Origin: Atrina japonica
Lineage: Eukaryota; Mollusca; Bivalvia; Pterioida; Pinnidae
Direction of reading: 5' to 3'
DNA: 64,000 bases
Assembly: GCA_030159075.1 (NCBI GenBank)
Contig: BROG01000558.1
Coordinates: forward strand, 248,001 to 312,000
A program made the translations under genes and the position numbers. This document shows positions 1 through 62,339 of this stretch, piece after piece. Every line of letters starts with the position of its first letter. The first letter of the stretch is position 1. The notes beneath the pieces are model-generated. The model saw only the letters and a list, made by a program, of their open reading frames with translations. It had not been told where the DNA came from and made no database searches.

Positions 1-104
1 AGCTCTAATGAGTGAAGAACTGATTGCTGATTACTCTCAACATCCAAGTCTAAAGAAAGCAGAGGCTCCTGGATTGATGAGATTTTATCACTGGACATAG
101 CAAG
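1..104 (-). CDS. COMMD8: COMMD8 coding exon 4, partial
   Basis: The exon begins at 104 after the acceptor TTCATTTTAG in phase 0. It reads LAMSSDKISS, then PLLSLDLDVE, and runs off the left edge of the window after 34 codons plus two bases. This is the beta-rich core of the COMM domain. The remaining C-terminal residues and stop codon are outside the window. Confidence 0.88.
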
Positions 105-3100
105 CTAAAATGAAAATGATAATGATCATAAGAGATATACAAGTGAAATACAAAATCTATATTCTCTGTAAAATATTAATGCTATATTCTCTACATGTCA
201 AAAGTTATTGACATGTTAATTTTATTTAAAGTAAGACAAATGACATTAACTAGGTTACAATGTCAGGGATCATGGTGTCATCTAAAAGTGTTGATCTTCT
301 CACTTGCACATCATTATATTTCAGCCAGAAGAAGGTTGTCAGTATCTGAAGTCTGATTGTTGTATTTCATAGCAAAACTCAAATATAAAAATCTGTGTAT
401 AAAATTGTACATGAATTAGAAATGATTCCATAACCTGGGTACTATTCATTGCATGTAGTAAAACAGTAACAAAGTAAATTTCTTATCAAGAATCTTTGTC
501 TTTAATTAGAACAGTTTAATGTCTGTTCTCAACACAAGAAAAAGGGCTGTTCACCTGATATTCTATGTTATTCAACACAAGAAACAAGGCTGTTCTCCTG
601 ATTTTATTCAACACATGAAAAAGGGCTGCTCACCTGATATTCTATGTTATTCAACTAAAAAAGGGCTGTTCTCCTGATATTCTATGTTATTCAACACAAG
701 AAAAAAGGCTGTTCTCCTGATTTTATTCAACACAAGAAAAGGGGCTGCTCACCTGATATTCTATGTTATTCAACTAAAAAAAGGGCTGTTCTCCTGATAT
801 TCTATGTTATTCAACACAAGAAAAGTGGTTGTTCTTTTGATATTTTATGTTATTCAACACTAATACAGGATTGTTCTCCTGATATTTACTGTTTTTGTAT
901 AAATCTTTATTTCTATAAAATTTTAGCAGATAATGATTAAAATATAGCCATATTTGTAATAAATATACATGTACATGCATTAAAATTGTAAATGGTTTAA
1001 AGTCACATTCCGGGGGAGTTATTGTAATATTTGAAATTTTCTACAGAAATCCATCATTATTTTCAAAACATTGTCATATTAATGAAGTTACACCAGAATT
1101 CCATTGGAAAGTTGAAATTTCCATCAGTTTGCAAGTTGTGATATTTATACCATACGTTAATATTATAAACATAATTAATGTGATACAGAGCTCCACATAT
1201 CAATGACCTGCTGTTGAGAAGAAACAGGGAAAAAACCTGGAGTGACATGGAGGAAATGTGACAGAACATAAGATGATGACCCTTGTGAAAGAACAGTCAA
1301 TGGAGAGCCTCACAGTCTGAGTTGAAATTGAAATCGGACAAGAATTTGGCAATCTTTGTGCTTTATCACTGGTTAGTGTGTACATGTACATGTGAAATTA
1401 ACACATGGTCATCAACATCATGGATAGTAGTTCGCAGTAAGGGTAGCATAAAAATTGTGTCATGAAATCTATAGAGGATTCAAATATGTCATTATGTGTG
1501 TAATTGTGAATATGATACAAGATATGTAAACTGTAGAAATGCACAAATACATTCATCATGAAGTTTGTTTTGGTTCTCCGACAGTCTTGATTTCGATTTC
1601 TCTTCTTGACCATACTATTTTAAGAGTTTATTAATAGATATGTGCACTCAGTGTTTCTCCACAAATAACTGGAACAGAACTTTAAAAATACAATGAAAGT
1701 ATATGCTAATAAATATTAAGTGTGTAAAGAAATATTTATTTATGAACATTACTTCCTGGAATGTGACTTAAAAGCAGGTTTTTCTCACAAGTATTTTTCA
1801 CCATACCCTAATACACGCTCACAAAACCAAGCTGTCTGATTTTGATTGCAATTCTATCTGAACAAAAAACTGTTGAGATGGTCTTCTAAGAAAAAGAACT
1901 CCCACACCGGATTCCACTATATCTATTTTGCTTTGTTTATTAAAATTTGTTTTACATCACAATCAACAATTTTCAGTTATATAGTTATTGCCAGTTCTTG
2001 ATGGTAGATCAGAGGACTTACTTACAATGTACCCAGGAAGTGATCACCAGCTTTCCAGAAGTAAACTGGTAAACTTTCTCACAAAATAAGTTCAGGTTCC
2101 AGCAAGACTCAAAAAACCACACTGATCTTCCATTTTTTCATGTGGGTATTTAAGTTTCAAAAATATTCAGCAATTCAGTATGACAACATAAGTTTATGAG
2201 AAAATTAGTTTTTGGCCCAAATATTGCCTACTTTAAAGGAAATATTGTCCATACCAGGCTTATCCTATCAATTTCAGTTAGCATTGGCCGGATCATTCTG
2301 TGCTGCGTAATACATGTATACTAGCATAAGACATGTGATCGAATATTGGAATGGTAGTTTTATATCTGAATATAAACCATTTACTATTCACTTGCAAATA
2401 TTTGAACATTAATTGCAGCTCTATTACATACATAGTGGAATCTCATTATGTTGACATTAAATGAGTTGAAATTCCAGATTCGTCAAAGTTCAATGATCAG
2501 TCCTAACTTTTTATATATGGAAAAAATGTCTATTATAATTTTTGGTTATCCTGAATTCTGTATATCTCAAAGTATTAGGGACGGTCCAGTGAATTTTGAG
2601 ATAACAAGATTCCACTCTACATGTACACGAATACATGACCAAGCAGGGGTTGCGCTGGGCTTTGCCAATGTCACAATTGGTGATTTTTTACTTCAACTGG
2701 CTACGAAAAATTGCTTCTGGCAATATTTCTGGCACCTCCATTTCATTGAAGTATTAAGACATCTATGTTACATAAGTCAATATTATCTTCAATTATATTA
2801 ATTGGTAATCAGGAACAGGCACTAATAACCCTGTTTATTAATTTATGTCATTAGACTATACTGAGGTGTAATTATCGGGTGGGTGCTGGGGGGTAATTAC
2901 ATACACAACAACCTGTAGTGGTTAGGTACATGATTGTACAGATAAAGTGATTACCTGTATATTCAAACCTCCACACCTATAATCACTATATACCGTATTT
3001 GTCCTTGAAAGGGCAGCTGCTCTAATAAGGGCGCCCCTGGATATTTTTTTCATGTAGATTTATTGACTGTTTGAAATTTTTTTACCTTTTTATTTTTAAT

Positions 3101-6100
3101 TAGTTTAGATTACTGCCCGACACCATCATACTTTTTTCTTTTTGGTGCAATAAATATCAACTATACCCGCAAAATTGCAAAAGAATCTTTTTTAATTACA
3201 TTGTAAGCAATACTTTGGATTCTATCTATATAATACTTGTCGCAATTTTTTCTACAAAGAAATATGAAACTTGTCCAATTATTTGTTTACTCCGTAACTT
3301 TATAAAACTGAATTCAGGTTCGAGATTTCAAGCGAAGCGTTGTAAATCAAACTTCCCATTCTGTCTACTGCTGTCATTTTAAACCATCCGCAATTACTAA
3401 AATCTCACATAATACCAGTTTTACACTTTTAATGTCAGAGATCATATTAAATCAAAGAAATTGTCCAAATTATTGGTTTCAATAAACTTGAAGAATCTGT
3501 GTAAGGCATGTATCACTCGTACTCGTAATGCCTGTTTCCTGATCTCGCAATTCAAAAGGTAAATCTTAATTTGACAGTAACAAGTTTTGCTACATTGTTT
3601 CTTTTCCACTATTAATACATCAGGGGGATTACAAAGTAATCAAGTAAGTAAAAACAGCTAAATACACTGTAGTTAATGTTGCATAGTGGTGTATTTTACC
3701 ATTTTTTGCAACATACAATGTAATCAAAATGTGTTTCATGCAAGAAAAAAATGTCAAAATAAGGGATCCCTGTACTCCAATTACCCGTGCCCGGCGCCCT
3801 TTTTAGGTCAAATACGGTATATGTTCTGTTCTATCTGCAGACTTAAAATATCAACATCATTAATGCAAATTTAAATCCATGTAGAATGTATATCAATCCT
3901 CAATGCTTTTACTTAAAATATTTAACTAAGAAATATCGAAGCAAGATCATGGTGTCTTCTACAACGTACGCAATCCACACCATAAACTATACAGTGTAAT
4001 GGAATGGAAGCATCTTTTAAAATCGTGTTTATTTCTATACAAAAACGATGTTTTATTTCAATTAGATAATATTTTTAACACATACAATGAAGTCTTAATG
4101 AATTGAATTAAATAAATTGACAGTAATGGCAGTTACAAATGTAACACAGTTATATAACCTCAAGAAACTTTTTTTTTACTTTGAATCTGGCTCCAAAAAA
4201 AAAGGAAACTGGCAACAGATTTTGACAACTGGTGAATTTGTTTTTGAGCCACAATTTTTTTCAACTAATGCAACCAATTAGGAAAAATTAGACAATTCAC
4301 AATTGAACGTCTCTACATTTTACAGGGTTAGAAATAGGTATTTTCTCTACACTTGTACATGGTATTGGACTGGTTCCAAAATTTTTAAACTGCGACAAAA
4401 AAATCACAACTGGCAACAGAAAATCACAACTGGCAACAGAAAATCACAACTGGTGATTTTTCTGGCAACAAAATTTTTTTAGCCAGAGCAACCCCTGACA
4501 CGTAATTAAAATGTATCACCAACTTACATATACAGATATAACCAACAAAAAATATCAAATTCAGACACACATTTTGTATACAGACACAATAAGGCCAATA
4601 ACAAACACCACTACAAAATGAAGCACTTACTTTTACTTTCCAATCAAAATCTGACAGGACAGCTTGTGATATTTTATTTGTATCTAATACTAATTGATGA
4701 TGTATTTCATCTCTTCTGGAACTCATTACTTCAGTCACAGCAACCTTATGAGAATCAGGTAAACCATCTATTTTCTTCAACATCTTCAAATAAAATAATT
4801 CATGGTTATTGGTATTATTTTCAACCCTTATGTACAGAAAGTTCAAAACACAATGTTGCTTCTCGGAGACCAGGAAAAGTCAGTGCTGCAACACATATAA
4901 TTCAGTACTATGTGTGTATACTACTATTTACTTAAACAGATTACCAATGCTACCTTCCTCAAATCTAAATAATGCTGAAGAAAATTCATCATCATCATAA
5001 TAATTTTCTATTTCATTTATATCATATGGATGATTCTACTGACTTAGGTTATGGCAGGCTTGACAAGAAATGTGACAGACCTGTTCAACATATCATCATA
5101 TTTTATATACAGAGGCAAAAAACTACTTAATGATAAGTTGTCACCAAGATAAAAAGTCAGCATTTCACAAATTCTACAGTCAGTGTATAGATCTGTTTGA
5201 TTGTATTTGCTGAATCATTGAACTTTGATGAAGATTGAGTCTTCAATTATTTTCATTTGAATTTGTCTTTGAACTCATGGTGGGTGTAACTGGTCAACTG
5301 ATTGCTTACTCCATGTACTCTTCCATGGCACCTTGTCCAACCTCTGGTTGTTCAAGATGTCTGTGTCTGTCCAATGTTAACATATTTTGTCTCCTGAACG
5401 TCTGGTCAATTAATACTTTGGTATTAGTGAGTTTTATATTAATTTACAAAGAACATATAGAAATCAGCAAAATTCATCCCCCAAAAGAAGAAAAAGTCCA
5501 AATGGCATTATCTACAATCCTCAAAACAAATAGTTGATGTGTAACCAATCTTTGATGGGCGGCACGAAAATGTATAATACAATGTAATGCATACATGTAC
5601 TTAATTATCATTATAACATACATTTCATTTAAGTAGCATATCTGACCTGATCTTTGGTCCATGTGTCTTTAACAGCAGCTTTCAATAGGTTCTCGTAACA
5701 ATCTGTTACATCCCACCATTCTTGTAAAGTCCACACATCACTGTATGTCTGGTAATTTGGGTGTCCTCTTTTACATATTCCATCCACCAATGTGTGTAAT
5801 AACTGAAACAGATACAAGGAGTGATCATTAGGTGCATAAACTACATAGGTGGACCGAAGAAGTTTAAAAAATATAACAAAATATAACAAAATATAACAAA
5901 ATATAATCGTTAAAAAATTCATGCATAGATATCAAAATTCCAATATGGAAGCAAACTTAGTGATAGAGAGTGTGTAAATGAACTAAAAACACATACAAGA
6001 TACTATCAAAAAATTAATATGTATCAGATTAGACATACTGTTATGTCAAATTCTGTGTGGAAAATGCCATTAATGACTATATACTGATTGCCGCCATTTT

Positions 6101-9100
6101 TTTTTTCTTATGAGAAAAGAAAACTATGGACGAAACGTCTATACAAACTACAATGGACGAACTTGTGGTGGAAACATCTTTAAAAGGTATGCCCTAAACA
6201 TCCTATGGATGAAGTGGCAATATGGCTGAAACATCCTGGTCCTTCTATGTTAGCCTTACAATAGAAATAAATTGGGTCATGTGAGACTTCATTAGTTTTT
6301 TTATTATAATGAAGGGGGACAACTTCTGTTTTGGTTTTAATTCCAATACATATAATACATTAATACCCCAAATACGTCTTTCGAAATTCTGTTTTTGCAA
6401 GAAAAAAACATGGAGCTGTTCATGGAAAATCTCTGTAGGGTATAAATCACTGTGAATATTTCAAACAAACAAGCCCCTTATTTCATTTGTCATTGACATG
6501 GATAAATTACTCAAAATACCTAAAATACAGCTAAGTTAAGATAAAGAGGTACATTTCAACCATTTAATTTTAATCAGCAAACACCAGTTAACATAGTAAA
6601 TGTGACTTACTATGTCCCCGCAACTTTGTGTTTTTTTGTAAATATTTCTTACAAATTTCGTCATGTGGGAACATCAATCATACAGTAAATTAAATATAAC
6701 CAGAGTCATAAACTCTTACCCTCCATTGATTACATTTCAACATAAAGTAAATCTTAAATAATTGTAAATCGCTAAATTCCCATTTGTTATCTTTCTTGGA
6801 AATGAAGTCGTATGTTTACAAAGGCGCAAGTAAACAGAGGAGTCCATTCAAGTGCAGGGGTGTTTTGCCTGTATTTTCAAACCTGTGTCTATGGTGATCT
6901 ATGTGTGATGAGATGTACAGGTATACACCTTGATAAAAATACAAGACGGTTCAAAAGAAAATCAACATCAACAATGGTCGCTGCCATGATATCGGCTAAC
7001 TGAGGTCCAAAAATCATAAAGTGCTTAAGTATTGGATAATCTCCTTTATATTTGAATGCAAAATTGATTACGACTATGACATTCTTTAAATAAAATACCA
7101 ATAGTAATTTTATTAATAATTTGATGGTTTCTTTGTTGTAAACTTAAAAAAAACACTTTCCAGGTTTGCTGAGACACACAGTAGACTAGATCTCTTCTTT
7201 ACTTCATAAAAAATACTAAGCACACTCTTAAGACTTTGTCTAGGGAAGACGTGAAAAGTATACTTTACTTTATCAAATGCTTATTCAATTTTATATGCGA
7301 GCACTAGTGAGCTCTTTATTGTAGAAATGTTCCAACTTGAGTTAAGTACAATAATTACAGTGTGGTCTTACAGTCAGAGTCCTCAAGTGTGTACTGTGCC
7401 ACAGTGGGCTTCGAAAAGTTTCCATGAGTATCATAATTCCTAATAAACATGCCTGCTGTAATGTCTAATATGATTGGTTGAATTTTACATGTGGTTGAGT
7501 ACAATAGGTTTATTGACAGCCCGATCCCGTAATGACTGGATTAGTAACAGCCTAGATATGACGGCTTACCAACATCTTAATGTTCCAATAAAACAATGCC
7601 AAATACGCCTTATCTATGATTTGGCAACAATTTTAGCATGATTTTAAGTGAGCAAAGCGAGCACTTTATGGCAAGGTGTAGAAAATGAGTTGTAGGCTAC
7701 ATACATGTACATTGGATCCAAAATATATGCCTAACCCAATACATTTAATGTTACATTATGATGTTACAATGACAAAGCTGTTCTCACTTCAAGGCAATGC
7801 CTTAGTCAATATTATTTTACATTCCTAAATGCCTATTCCAAATTGATATATTTGGTATTGATGTATAGTATGCGAGTGCAGCGAGCTCTTTATTGTAGAA
7901 ATGTTGCATCTTAAGTCAAGTCCAATATTTACAGTGCCCTCTTACGGTCAGAGTACTCCAGTGTGTACTATGGGCTTCTAAAAGTTTAAACTGGTACATC
8001 GCAAACGAGGATCCACATACGGGTTCCTAGAAACATGACTGCAGAAAATGTCTCATCTGATTGGTTTAATTATACACATGGTTGAGTACAATGGGTTTGT
8101 GGACAGCCCGATCCCGCAATAGCCTAGATATGACAACCTGATCCAGTAATAGCCGAATTAGTAACAGCCTAGATATTTTATGACAGCTTACCAACATCTC
8201 ATTGTTCCGATAAGACAATGCCAAATAAGCCTTACCTATAATTTGGATTAGTTTCAGCATGATTTTAAGCGAGCACGTTATGCTAAGGGGGTAGCAAATG
8301 AGCTGTACATACATTGGATGCAAAACACTGTCTGCATCAATATAAACCATATGGTTTTCCTAACCCCATGCATTTAATGTTACATTACGATGTTACAATG
8401 ACAAAGCTGCACTGGCTTCAAGGCAATGCCTTAGTTCATATTATTTTCTGTGAGTACTATGAATTACCAAAAACATAGATATTTACCGAAAACACAGAAG
8501 AGAAACATGTATGCATGTACTGAAAACACGCATCAATAAGTTCCAGCAACAGGGAGTAAAACTGGCTGCAGGATCCAAGGGCCAGCCAGGCCCCTAGAAC
8601 AAAATATCTAGGGGTCCAGGTTGAAATTCAGGGACCCAGCTATTTTTTCAGATGCTTTTGTACAAAAAAAGACAAAAAAAATTCTCAATTTAATTCAAAC
8701 TCAATTTCTCTTTCTATATAGCTTTTATCGTGTTGCTTGCAATCATAAATATATCCCTTGCATGTACCAACCATTGACAATTTCCCATTCATTTTGTTGA
8801 GGAGTGGTTTTTTTTTAATTTTATTGGTACACTTTGGAGTATTCTATGGCTGGGTTCTTGCTGGACTTTTCAGCAATGTAACACCACATGACAAAGACTT
8901 ATGAGTCCAAGGAATGGTTACAAGTCAAATCCCAACCCCACTTTGGAAACATGTAAATCAGCACTGAATGTAGTAAAATAGGCACCTGGAAATATTTTTT
9001 TCAACACTTGGAAATATCTATCAAGGTAATAGTATTAAAAAAAAATTTTCTCAGATGAGAAGATTCATTTTCAAAAATAATCTATTTGTATAATTACTCC

Positions 9101-10423
9101 AACAATGTTAGAGGTTTAAACAGTGAGATACTTTTGACTGACAAGCACTTCCACACATCCGAAGTAAGGCGAGCTCTAATATAATTGGAGTAATGTATAA
9201 TATGCTTTCTTGATAATTATGTCACAAATTCATGTCACTGTTGACACTGAAAAAAAACACACATTTCCAAATTGTCTATGCTATTTAGTATCAAAACATT
9301 GTTTTGACCAAGCAGTCATTCGAAAAGAACAAATGATTCAAAGAGGGGCTAATGGTTGCATAATTAAGGTGATAATTATGAGATCCTACCAGATAATGTT
9401 GAACGGGTGAAAATACCTATCAATTAGGCCCGAGTGCCGATATCAAAATAATTTGCAAGCAACTGCCGAAAATGCAATTATAAAAGAAACAAGTGCTGAA
9501 ATCATTAGGTGTTGATGTGCTTGAATTAAGTGTGGATTTCACCATGTGCCGACCTAACTAGGATTCAAAGAAATCACAAAACTTTCTCGAAAGTTGATAA
9601 AAAAATTCAGCTCACAACTGGAAATTGCGCGAGGCATAAACAAAATGTCGGAATTGCAAAGTCATTCCTTCAAAGCGCATTGCAAACAATTTAATAAAGT
9701 ACTGTACTAGCAAATGTTTTGCAGACTGAGAAAGTTTTAACACCAAGGAAACAGTCAGCCACTCAATATTTTGTGTAAATCAATTAGTGAATGACCGGGA
9801 CATTTAGGCCTACATGATAAAAACACGGAACATAAATCCCTTTGGGGATTCTGTTGTGTTGCCCCGTTGGGGACAACACGACAGAATCCACGAAGGGATT
9901 AACTGAATATGTAAAACTGTTGATGAATGCTTTCGCCCTCTCCATAGGTTTACCTATGTGTTATTAGTTATACTTATTTTATAGCAGTTATATATGTTGC
10001 TGGAACCTGTTGATGCAGGTTTTCGGTAATTCGTAGGACCGATTTTCTGCTTCGCACGTTCCATTTACAGTTTTAGTCATAGGCACATGTAGCGTGTTAT
10101 GTAACCCCCTTACTGATGTACGCTATATATAATGAGAGATCAGTAACGTGGGGCTACATAACGCTACATGTGCCTGTGGTTTTAGGAATATCCTGTTTTA
10201 TCGAGTGCTCAGTCTCACAGACACAGTGCAGTGAGAGTTTCAAGTTTCACCGTTTGTAGAAGGACCATTAAGACCGAATGTCAAATCAGTGGTCATATTT
10301 AATTTCTCATTTCTGTTCGGAATATCAAAAGAATGAAGTTGCATTTAAAGTGTATACTTTTGCAGTTTGTTTTGAGTCTAGTTTCTTGAATAACATCAGA
10401 CACTCCTCCTTTTCGTCGGCCAT
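1..10423 (-). CDS. COMMD8: COMMD8, COMM domain-containing protein 8 (gene span, four coding exons, C-terminus cut by window edge)
   Basis: Small helical-N-terminal plus COMM-domain protein. In animals COMMD8 is one of the ten COMMD subunits of the Commander (CCC) complex that works with retriever in endosomal recycling. The four exons join in phase 0 throughout and give 159 complete codons; the human protein is 183 residues, so about 25 C-terminal residues lie left of the window. Recognition rests on the conserved run LLHTLVDGIC in exon 2, the SRRDEI and DFDWKVK motifs in exon 3, and LAMSSDKI followed by PLLSLDLDV in exon 4, all in the order of vertebrate COMMD8. The Trp of DFDW and the PLLSL strand are COMM-domain landmarks. 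The gene is head-to-head with ATP10. Introns are 4555, 863 and 4526 bp. Identity is from memory of the family; no search was run. Confidence 0.9.
525..885. repeat. Minisatellite, ~43-bp unit
   Basis: Repeats of CTGTTCTCCTGATATTCTAT plus TTCAACACAAGAAA with length variants. A higher-order block of about 130 bp occurs twice (from about 608 and 737). It lies in COMMD8 intron 3. Confidence 0.85.
2433..2617. mobile_element. Short TIR element, pogo/Tigger-like ends
   Basis: Ends read TAGTGGAATCTCATTATGTT and, inverted, GATAACAAGATTCCACTCTA. Related ends occur at 32219 and 46600. It is 185 bp with no transposase. The family name is an inference from the CAGTGGAATCTC-type terminus and TA flanks. Confidence 0.6.
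2991..3819. mobile_element. Non-autonomous TIR element, family A copy 1
   Basis: Terminal inverted repeats start TACCGTATTTG and end CAAATACGGTA, followed inward by GGGCGCC-rich sequence. The interior matches the copy at 36988-37886 over most of its length. No coding capacity is seen. Confidence 0.75.
4399..4456. repeat. Short tandem repeat, 20-bp unit
   Basis: Nearly three copies of AATCACAACTGGCAACAGAA in COMMD8 intron 3. Related CAACTGG/CTGGCAAC words lie around it (4180-4490). Confidence 0.85.
4631..4783 (-). CDS. COMMD8: COMMD8 coding exon 3
   Basis: The exon has 51 codons, phase 0-0. The acceptor is TTTATTTGAAG and the donor is AAA|GTAAGT. It encodes the linker helix (MSSRRDEIHHQL) and the start of the COMM domain (LSDFDWKVK). 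Intron 3 (105-4630) carries a minisatellite (525-885), a short TIR element (2433-2617), an 829-bp TIR element (2991-3819) and a 20-bp tandem repeat (4399-4456). Confidence 0.92.
5647..5802 (-). CDS. COMMD8: COMMD8 coding exon 2
   Basis: The exon has 52 codons, phase 0-0. The acceptor is CTGTTTCAG and the donor is CAG|GTCAGA. It starts LLHTLVDGICKRGHPNYQ and contains VWTLQEWWDV, matching the conserved N-terminal helical domain of COMMD8. Intron 2 (4784-5646) has no feature I recognise. Confidence 0.92.
7295..8447. repeat. Direct duplication, two ~0.55-kb units
   Basis: The block 7295-7819 recurs diverged at 7870-8447. Both start ATGCGAG then GAGCTCTTTATTGTAGAAAT, share GACAGCCCGATCCCG, and end GGCAATGCCTTAGT. 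It lies in COMMD8 intron 1. Confidence 0.8.
9835..9900. repeat. Perfect-looking hairpin inverted repeat
   Basis: Arms AATCCCTT..GGATTCTGT..GTGTTG and their inverted copy close around a short GTTG loop, about 31 bp per arm with few mismatches. It lies in COMMD8 intron 1. Confidence 0.85.
10081..10175. repeat. Fold-back element, copy 1
   Basis: Left arm AGGCACATGTAGCG..TTATGTA and right arm CTACATAACGCTACATGTGCCT are inverted copies, extended by TTACTGAT/ATCAGTAA, with a roughly 20-bp loop. It resembles the fold-back at 27956-28053. Confidence 0.85.
10358..10423 (-). CDS. COMMD8: COMMD8 coding exon 1
   Basis: Exon 1 has 22 codons, beginning MADEKEECLMLFKKL. The ATG has A at -3 and G at +4. 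The exon ends AAA before a GTATAC donor in phase 0, which fits the phase-0 acceptor of exon 2. Human COMMD8 also has 22 residues before the LLH of exon 2, and the L-x-K-L pattern is typical of the N-terminus. Intron 1 (5803-10357) holds two hairpin elements near its 5' end (9835-9900, 10081-10175), a duplicated block (7295-8447), and otherwise nothing I recognise. Confidence 0.85.
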
Positions 10424-11255
10424 TTTCCTGTCATGTGCTCCAGACATACTCTATTTCATAGTATGTAGTAACAGCTTACATTATTGGTTGAAACTGTAGA
10501 GGAGTAACAAATACAGCAAATCAGAAAACGTTTGTTATATGACAAGGAAGAAAGCCATCAGAGCAAACAAAATCTGTTTTGATCAATTTGATTGGACGTG
10601 TCCTGGCTTGTAGCCAATGATTTAATCCGACTCAAACGATACATGTCGCTAATGACTGAGTTTGTATACACGTTCTTGTTTGTATAGATTTCATGAATTG
10701 GATCGATATTAATAGCAAAAAATGGACGCCTGACATTTGTTTATCGGACTCCTTGGATCACACCCAAACATAATGGTTTCAAACATTTATGAGTTATCCG
10801 ACGACAAAGATATGCAGTAAGGTTTCTGACCATTGGAGTAATTTGATTCTCTATCATTTGTGATGTGACGTGGACTTTCTCGTGGAAAACTTAGGATATA
10901 ACCCAGTGACCTCGATATTATCAAACTTGATTAACTTTTTAAATCAACTTGGAATCAGTAACATCGTGTAATTTTATAGGAAAATTTAACTTATCGTTGC
11001 TTTAACGCTAAAAAGCTCGTGTTATCAGAAGAAAGTCCATCTGCGCACGTGTTATCACTTATTTGCCAGTCTCTGATTACAAGAACTGAAAATGCAGTAT
11101 TGCACAATCGCTTCCCGTGTATCACCGGTAAAATTTCAGAAATGGATACAGTCATAGCAACAGTTCTCAGATTTAAGGAACGGAAGAAATATAAAACAGT
11201 TGAAAGCAGTAAAATTGTAGTTATTAAGTGACGGAATACGAATAGCCTTATCATC
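10424..11255. promoter_or_regulatory. Candidate bidirectional promoter and 5' leaders of COMMD8 and ATP10
   Basis: These 832 bp separate the two start codons, which point away from each other. Both transcription starts must lie here unless there are distant non-coding 5' exons. I see no convincing TATA box placed for either gene. CpG dinucleotides look denser here than in the surrounding intronic DNA. On the ATP10 side there are upstream ATGs at 11092 (22-codon frame) and 11142 (29 codons, stopping at TGA 11229-11231 in frame with ATP10). They matter only if the start site lies upstream of them. Transcript 5' ends are unknown. Confidence 0.55.
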
Positions 11256-60569
<49,314 letters not shown>

Positions 60570-61419
60570 GTAACGCTGACTTCACATTAAATGCATGTTG
60601 GTAGTTACTAGTGTAATGGGTTGTTTCGCCTGTACAGCAGCTTTAAGCCTATCCTCTGGTGATTGAACACAACCTGACTACAAACCCTGCAAACCTGTAT
60701 CATATGTAAAAACTGCATGTTGTAACCTTTTGTATTATTTATATAACATACAGTTATTTAATGATTAACTAAGTTTACATGAAATGCTGGAATGTATATT
60801 TTGGCATCTTGGTACAATCTGGGGACTTTGTGCTGCTGCTGCTGAGCACCATGGGTCATGTCGCTTGAATCTTGCAGCTATCAGTTAGTATTCCCATTTA
60901 TGTGATTGGTTGGCTTAATTTTTTCTGAAGATATTTCATCCAATCAGATAAGGCTTCTACAGCAAAATGACAGATGTCGACCTTGAGTTTGACAGAAGTA
61001 AATATATATTTAAAGTTAATCAGTTGCATGCATTTCAAAGAAATTTTCTAAAAGAACTGATAAGAGGTAGTAGAATGGTGAAGAGTTATCCAAAACAGTA
61101 AATGCGCAGTTTCATTGGTCAATGCAAGAACATGAATATCAATGAGATTTAATTGATAGCTCAGAGATTGAAGCCAAATGACCTAGGGTTTACAGCAGCA
61201 GTGCAAATTCCCTGGGTTGTATGAAGGATGCTTCAGAACTTACTCTTTGTAGTTGATACATATGTACATATATTAGTTCCATTAGTTCATCAACATCATA
61301 CTGCATATCTACACATAATCTGAACTAGTCAACTCATGTAGAGATATTAAAACTAGGAAATCAGATTATCATATCAATATGAAAGTCACTAGTATATCTC
61401 AGTGTTATTTCTATAGCTG

Positions 61420-61770
61420 GGATCTCCGTGACCAGTAGTTAGAGTATCATTAGACCCTAATGTCTTTCTCCTTCAGTCAGCATGGGTTCGAGTCCCATTA
61501 GAACGTAGAATGTTTGTTGGGGAGTTTACCAACCTGGCACCATAAAACTTAAGAAATACTTTTAAGTCTAGAAATTTTACTCAACTTTCCCTAATCCTGA
61601 AATCTGATTGGCTAAGCAGGCCAAGTTGAAAATATTCTCAGACTTAAGCAAATTCTCAAGTTTGATAGCACTGAGTCCAGGTCATTTCCTGGCTAAAATT
61701 GTCACAATGTTTTCTCTTCAACAATTGAAAACTGGCTGTCATCTAAAACTGGTTGAGTATGGCCAGTGAA
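61420..61770 (+). mobile_element. tRNA-derived SINE, second family
   Basis: Head GATCTCCGTGACCAGTAGTTAG, B box GGGTTCGAGTCCC, tail with GAAAACTGGCTGTCATCTAA and GAGTATGGCCAGTG. An oligo-CTTAAG-rich stretch lies in between. Confidence 0.6.
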
Positions 61771-62339
61771 TATAAACTTATTTGTGTATCACTCATTGGC
61801 TGTTTTTATCTATGATACAGATGACCATTTTGTTCTGTGTTGGATCACTGTAGGATAAAATGTCTTCTTGTGTCTGCCTCAGAGCTGCTTTATAGTTTTG
61901 TAACATCTGAAGATATAGCTTTCATTAATCATATAACCTTTAAGTCTCATTCTTTGCACAAAAGTATCGTCAGAAGAGATTATATAGGAATTTTCACATG
62001 CACACATTAATATATGCTACATACAACCAAGTTCAAGTTGTCCATGAAGAGTGCTAATCCTCTATTGGTCTGACTGATATACAGAGACTTGATTTAACAC
62101 CTGCCATATATATTACCTGTCACTTGTACATGAAGACAGTTTATTATTATATAACTACTGGTACATAGAAAATCTGTGACACTGCTGTATTAATAGAATG
62201 CAAAATGAAGTACCAGTATTCGCTTTAGCTACTCAATAGAGAAGCAGTGTATTGTACACTCAGACAGTGGTATCATAGTCACATATGCACAATTTCAAAA
62301 AGTAATGATAAAATATTTACACAGTACACAGAAAAACAC

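Noticed and set aside
2448..2801. 117-codon open frame
   Set aside because: It lies across a short TIR element and AT-rich intron of COMMD8 with no recognisable protein similarity.
6917..6987. Minus-strand MAATIVDVDFLLNRL as COMMD8 exon 1
   Set aside because: It has a start and LL-x-R-L pattern, but no good phase-0 donor. The frame at 10358-10423 has the right length (22 codons), motif and a phase-0 GTATAC donor.
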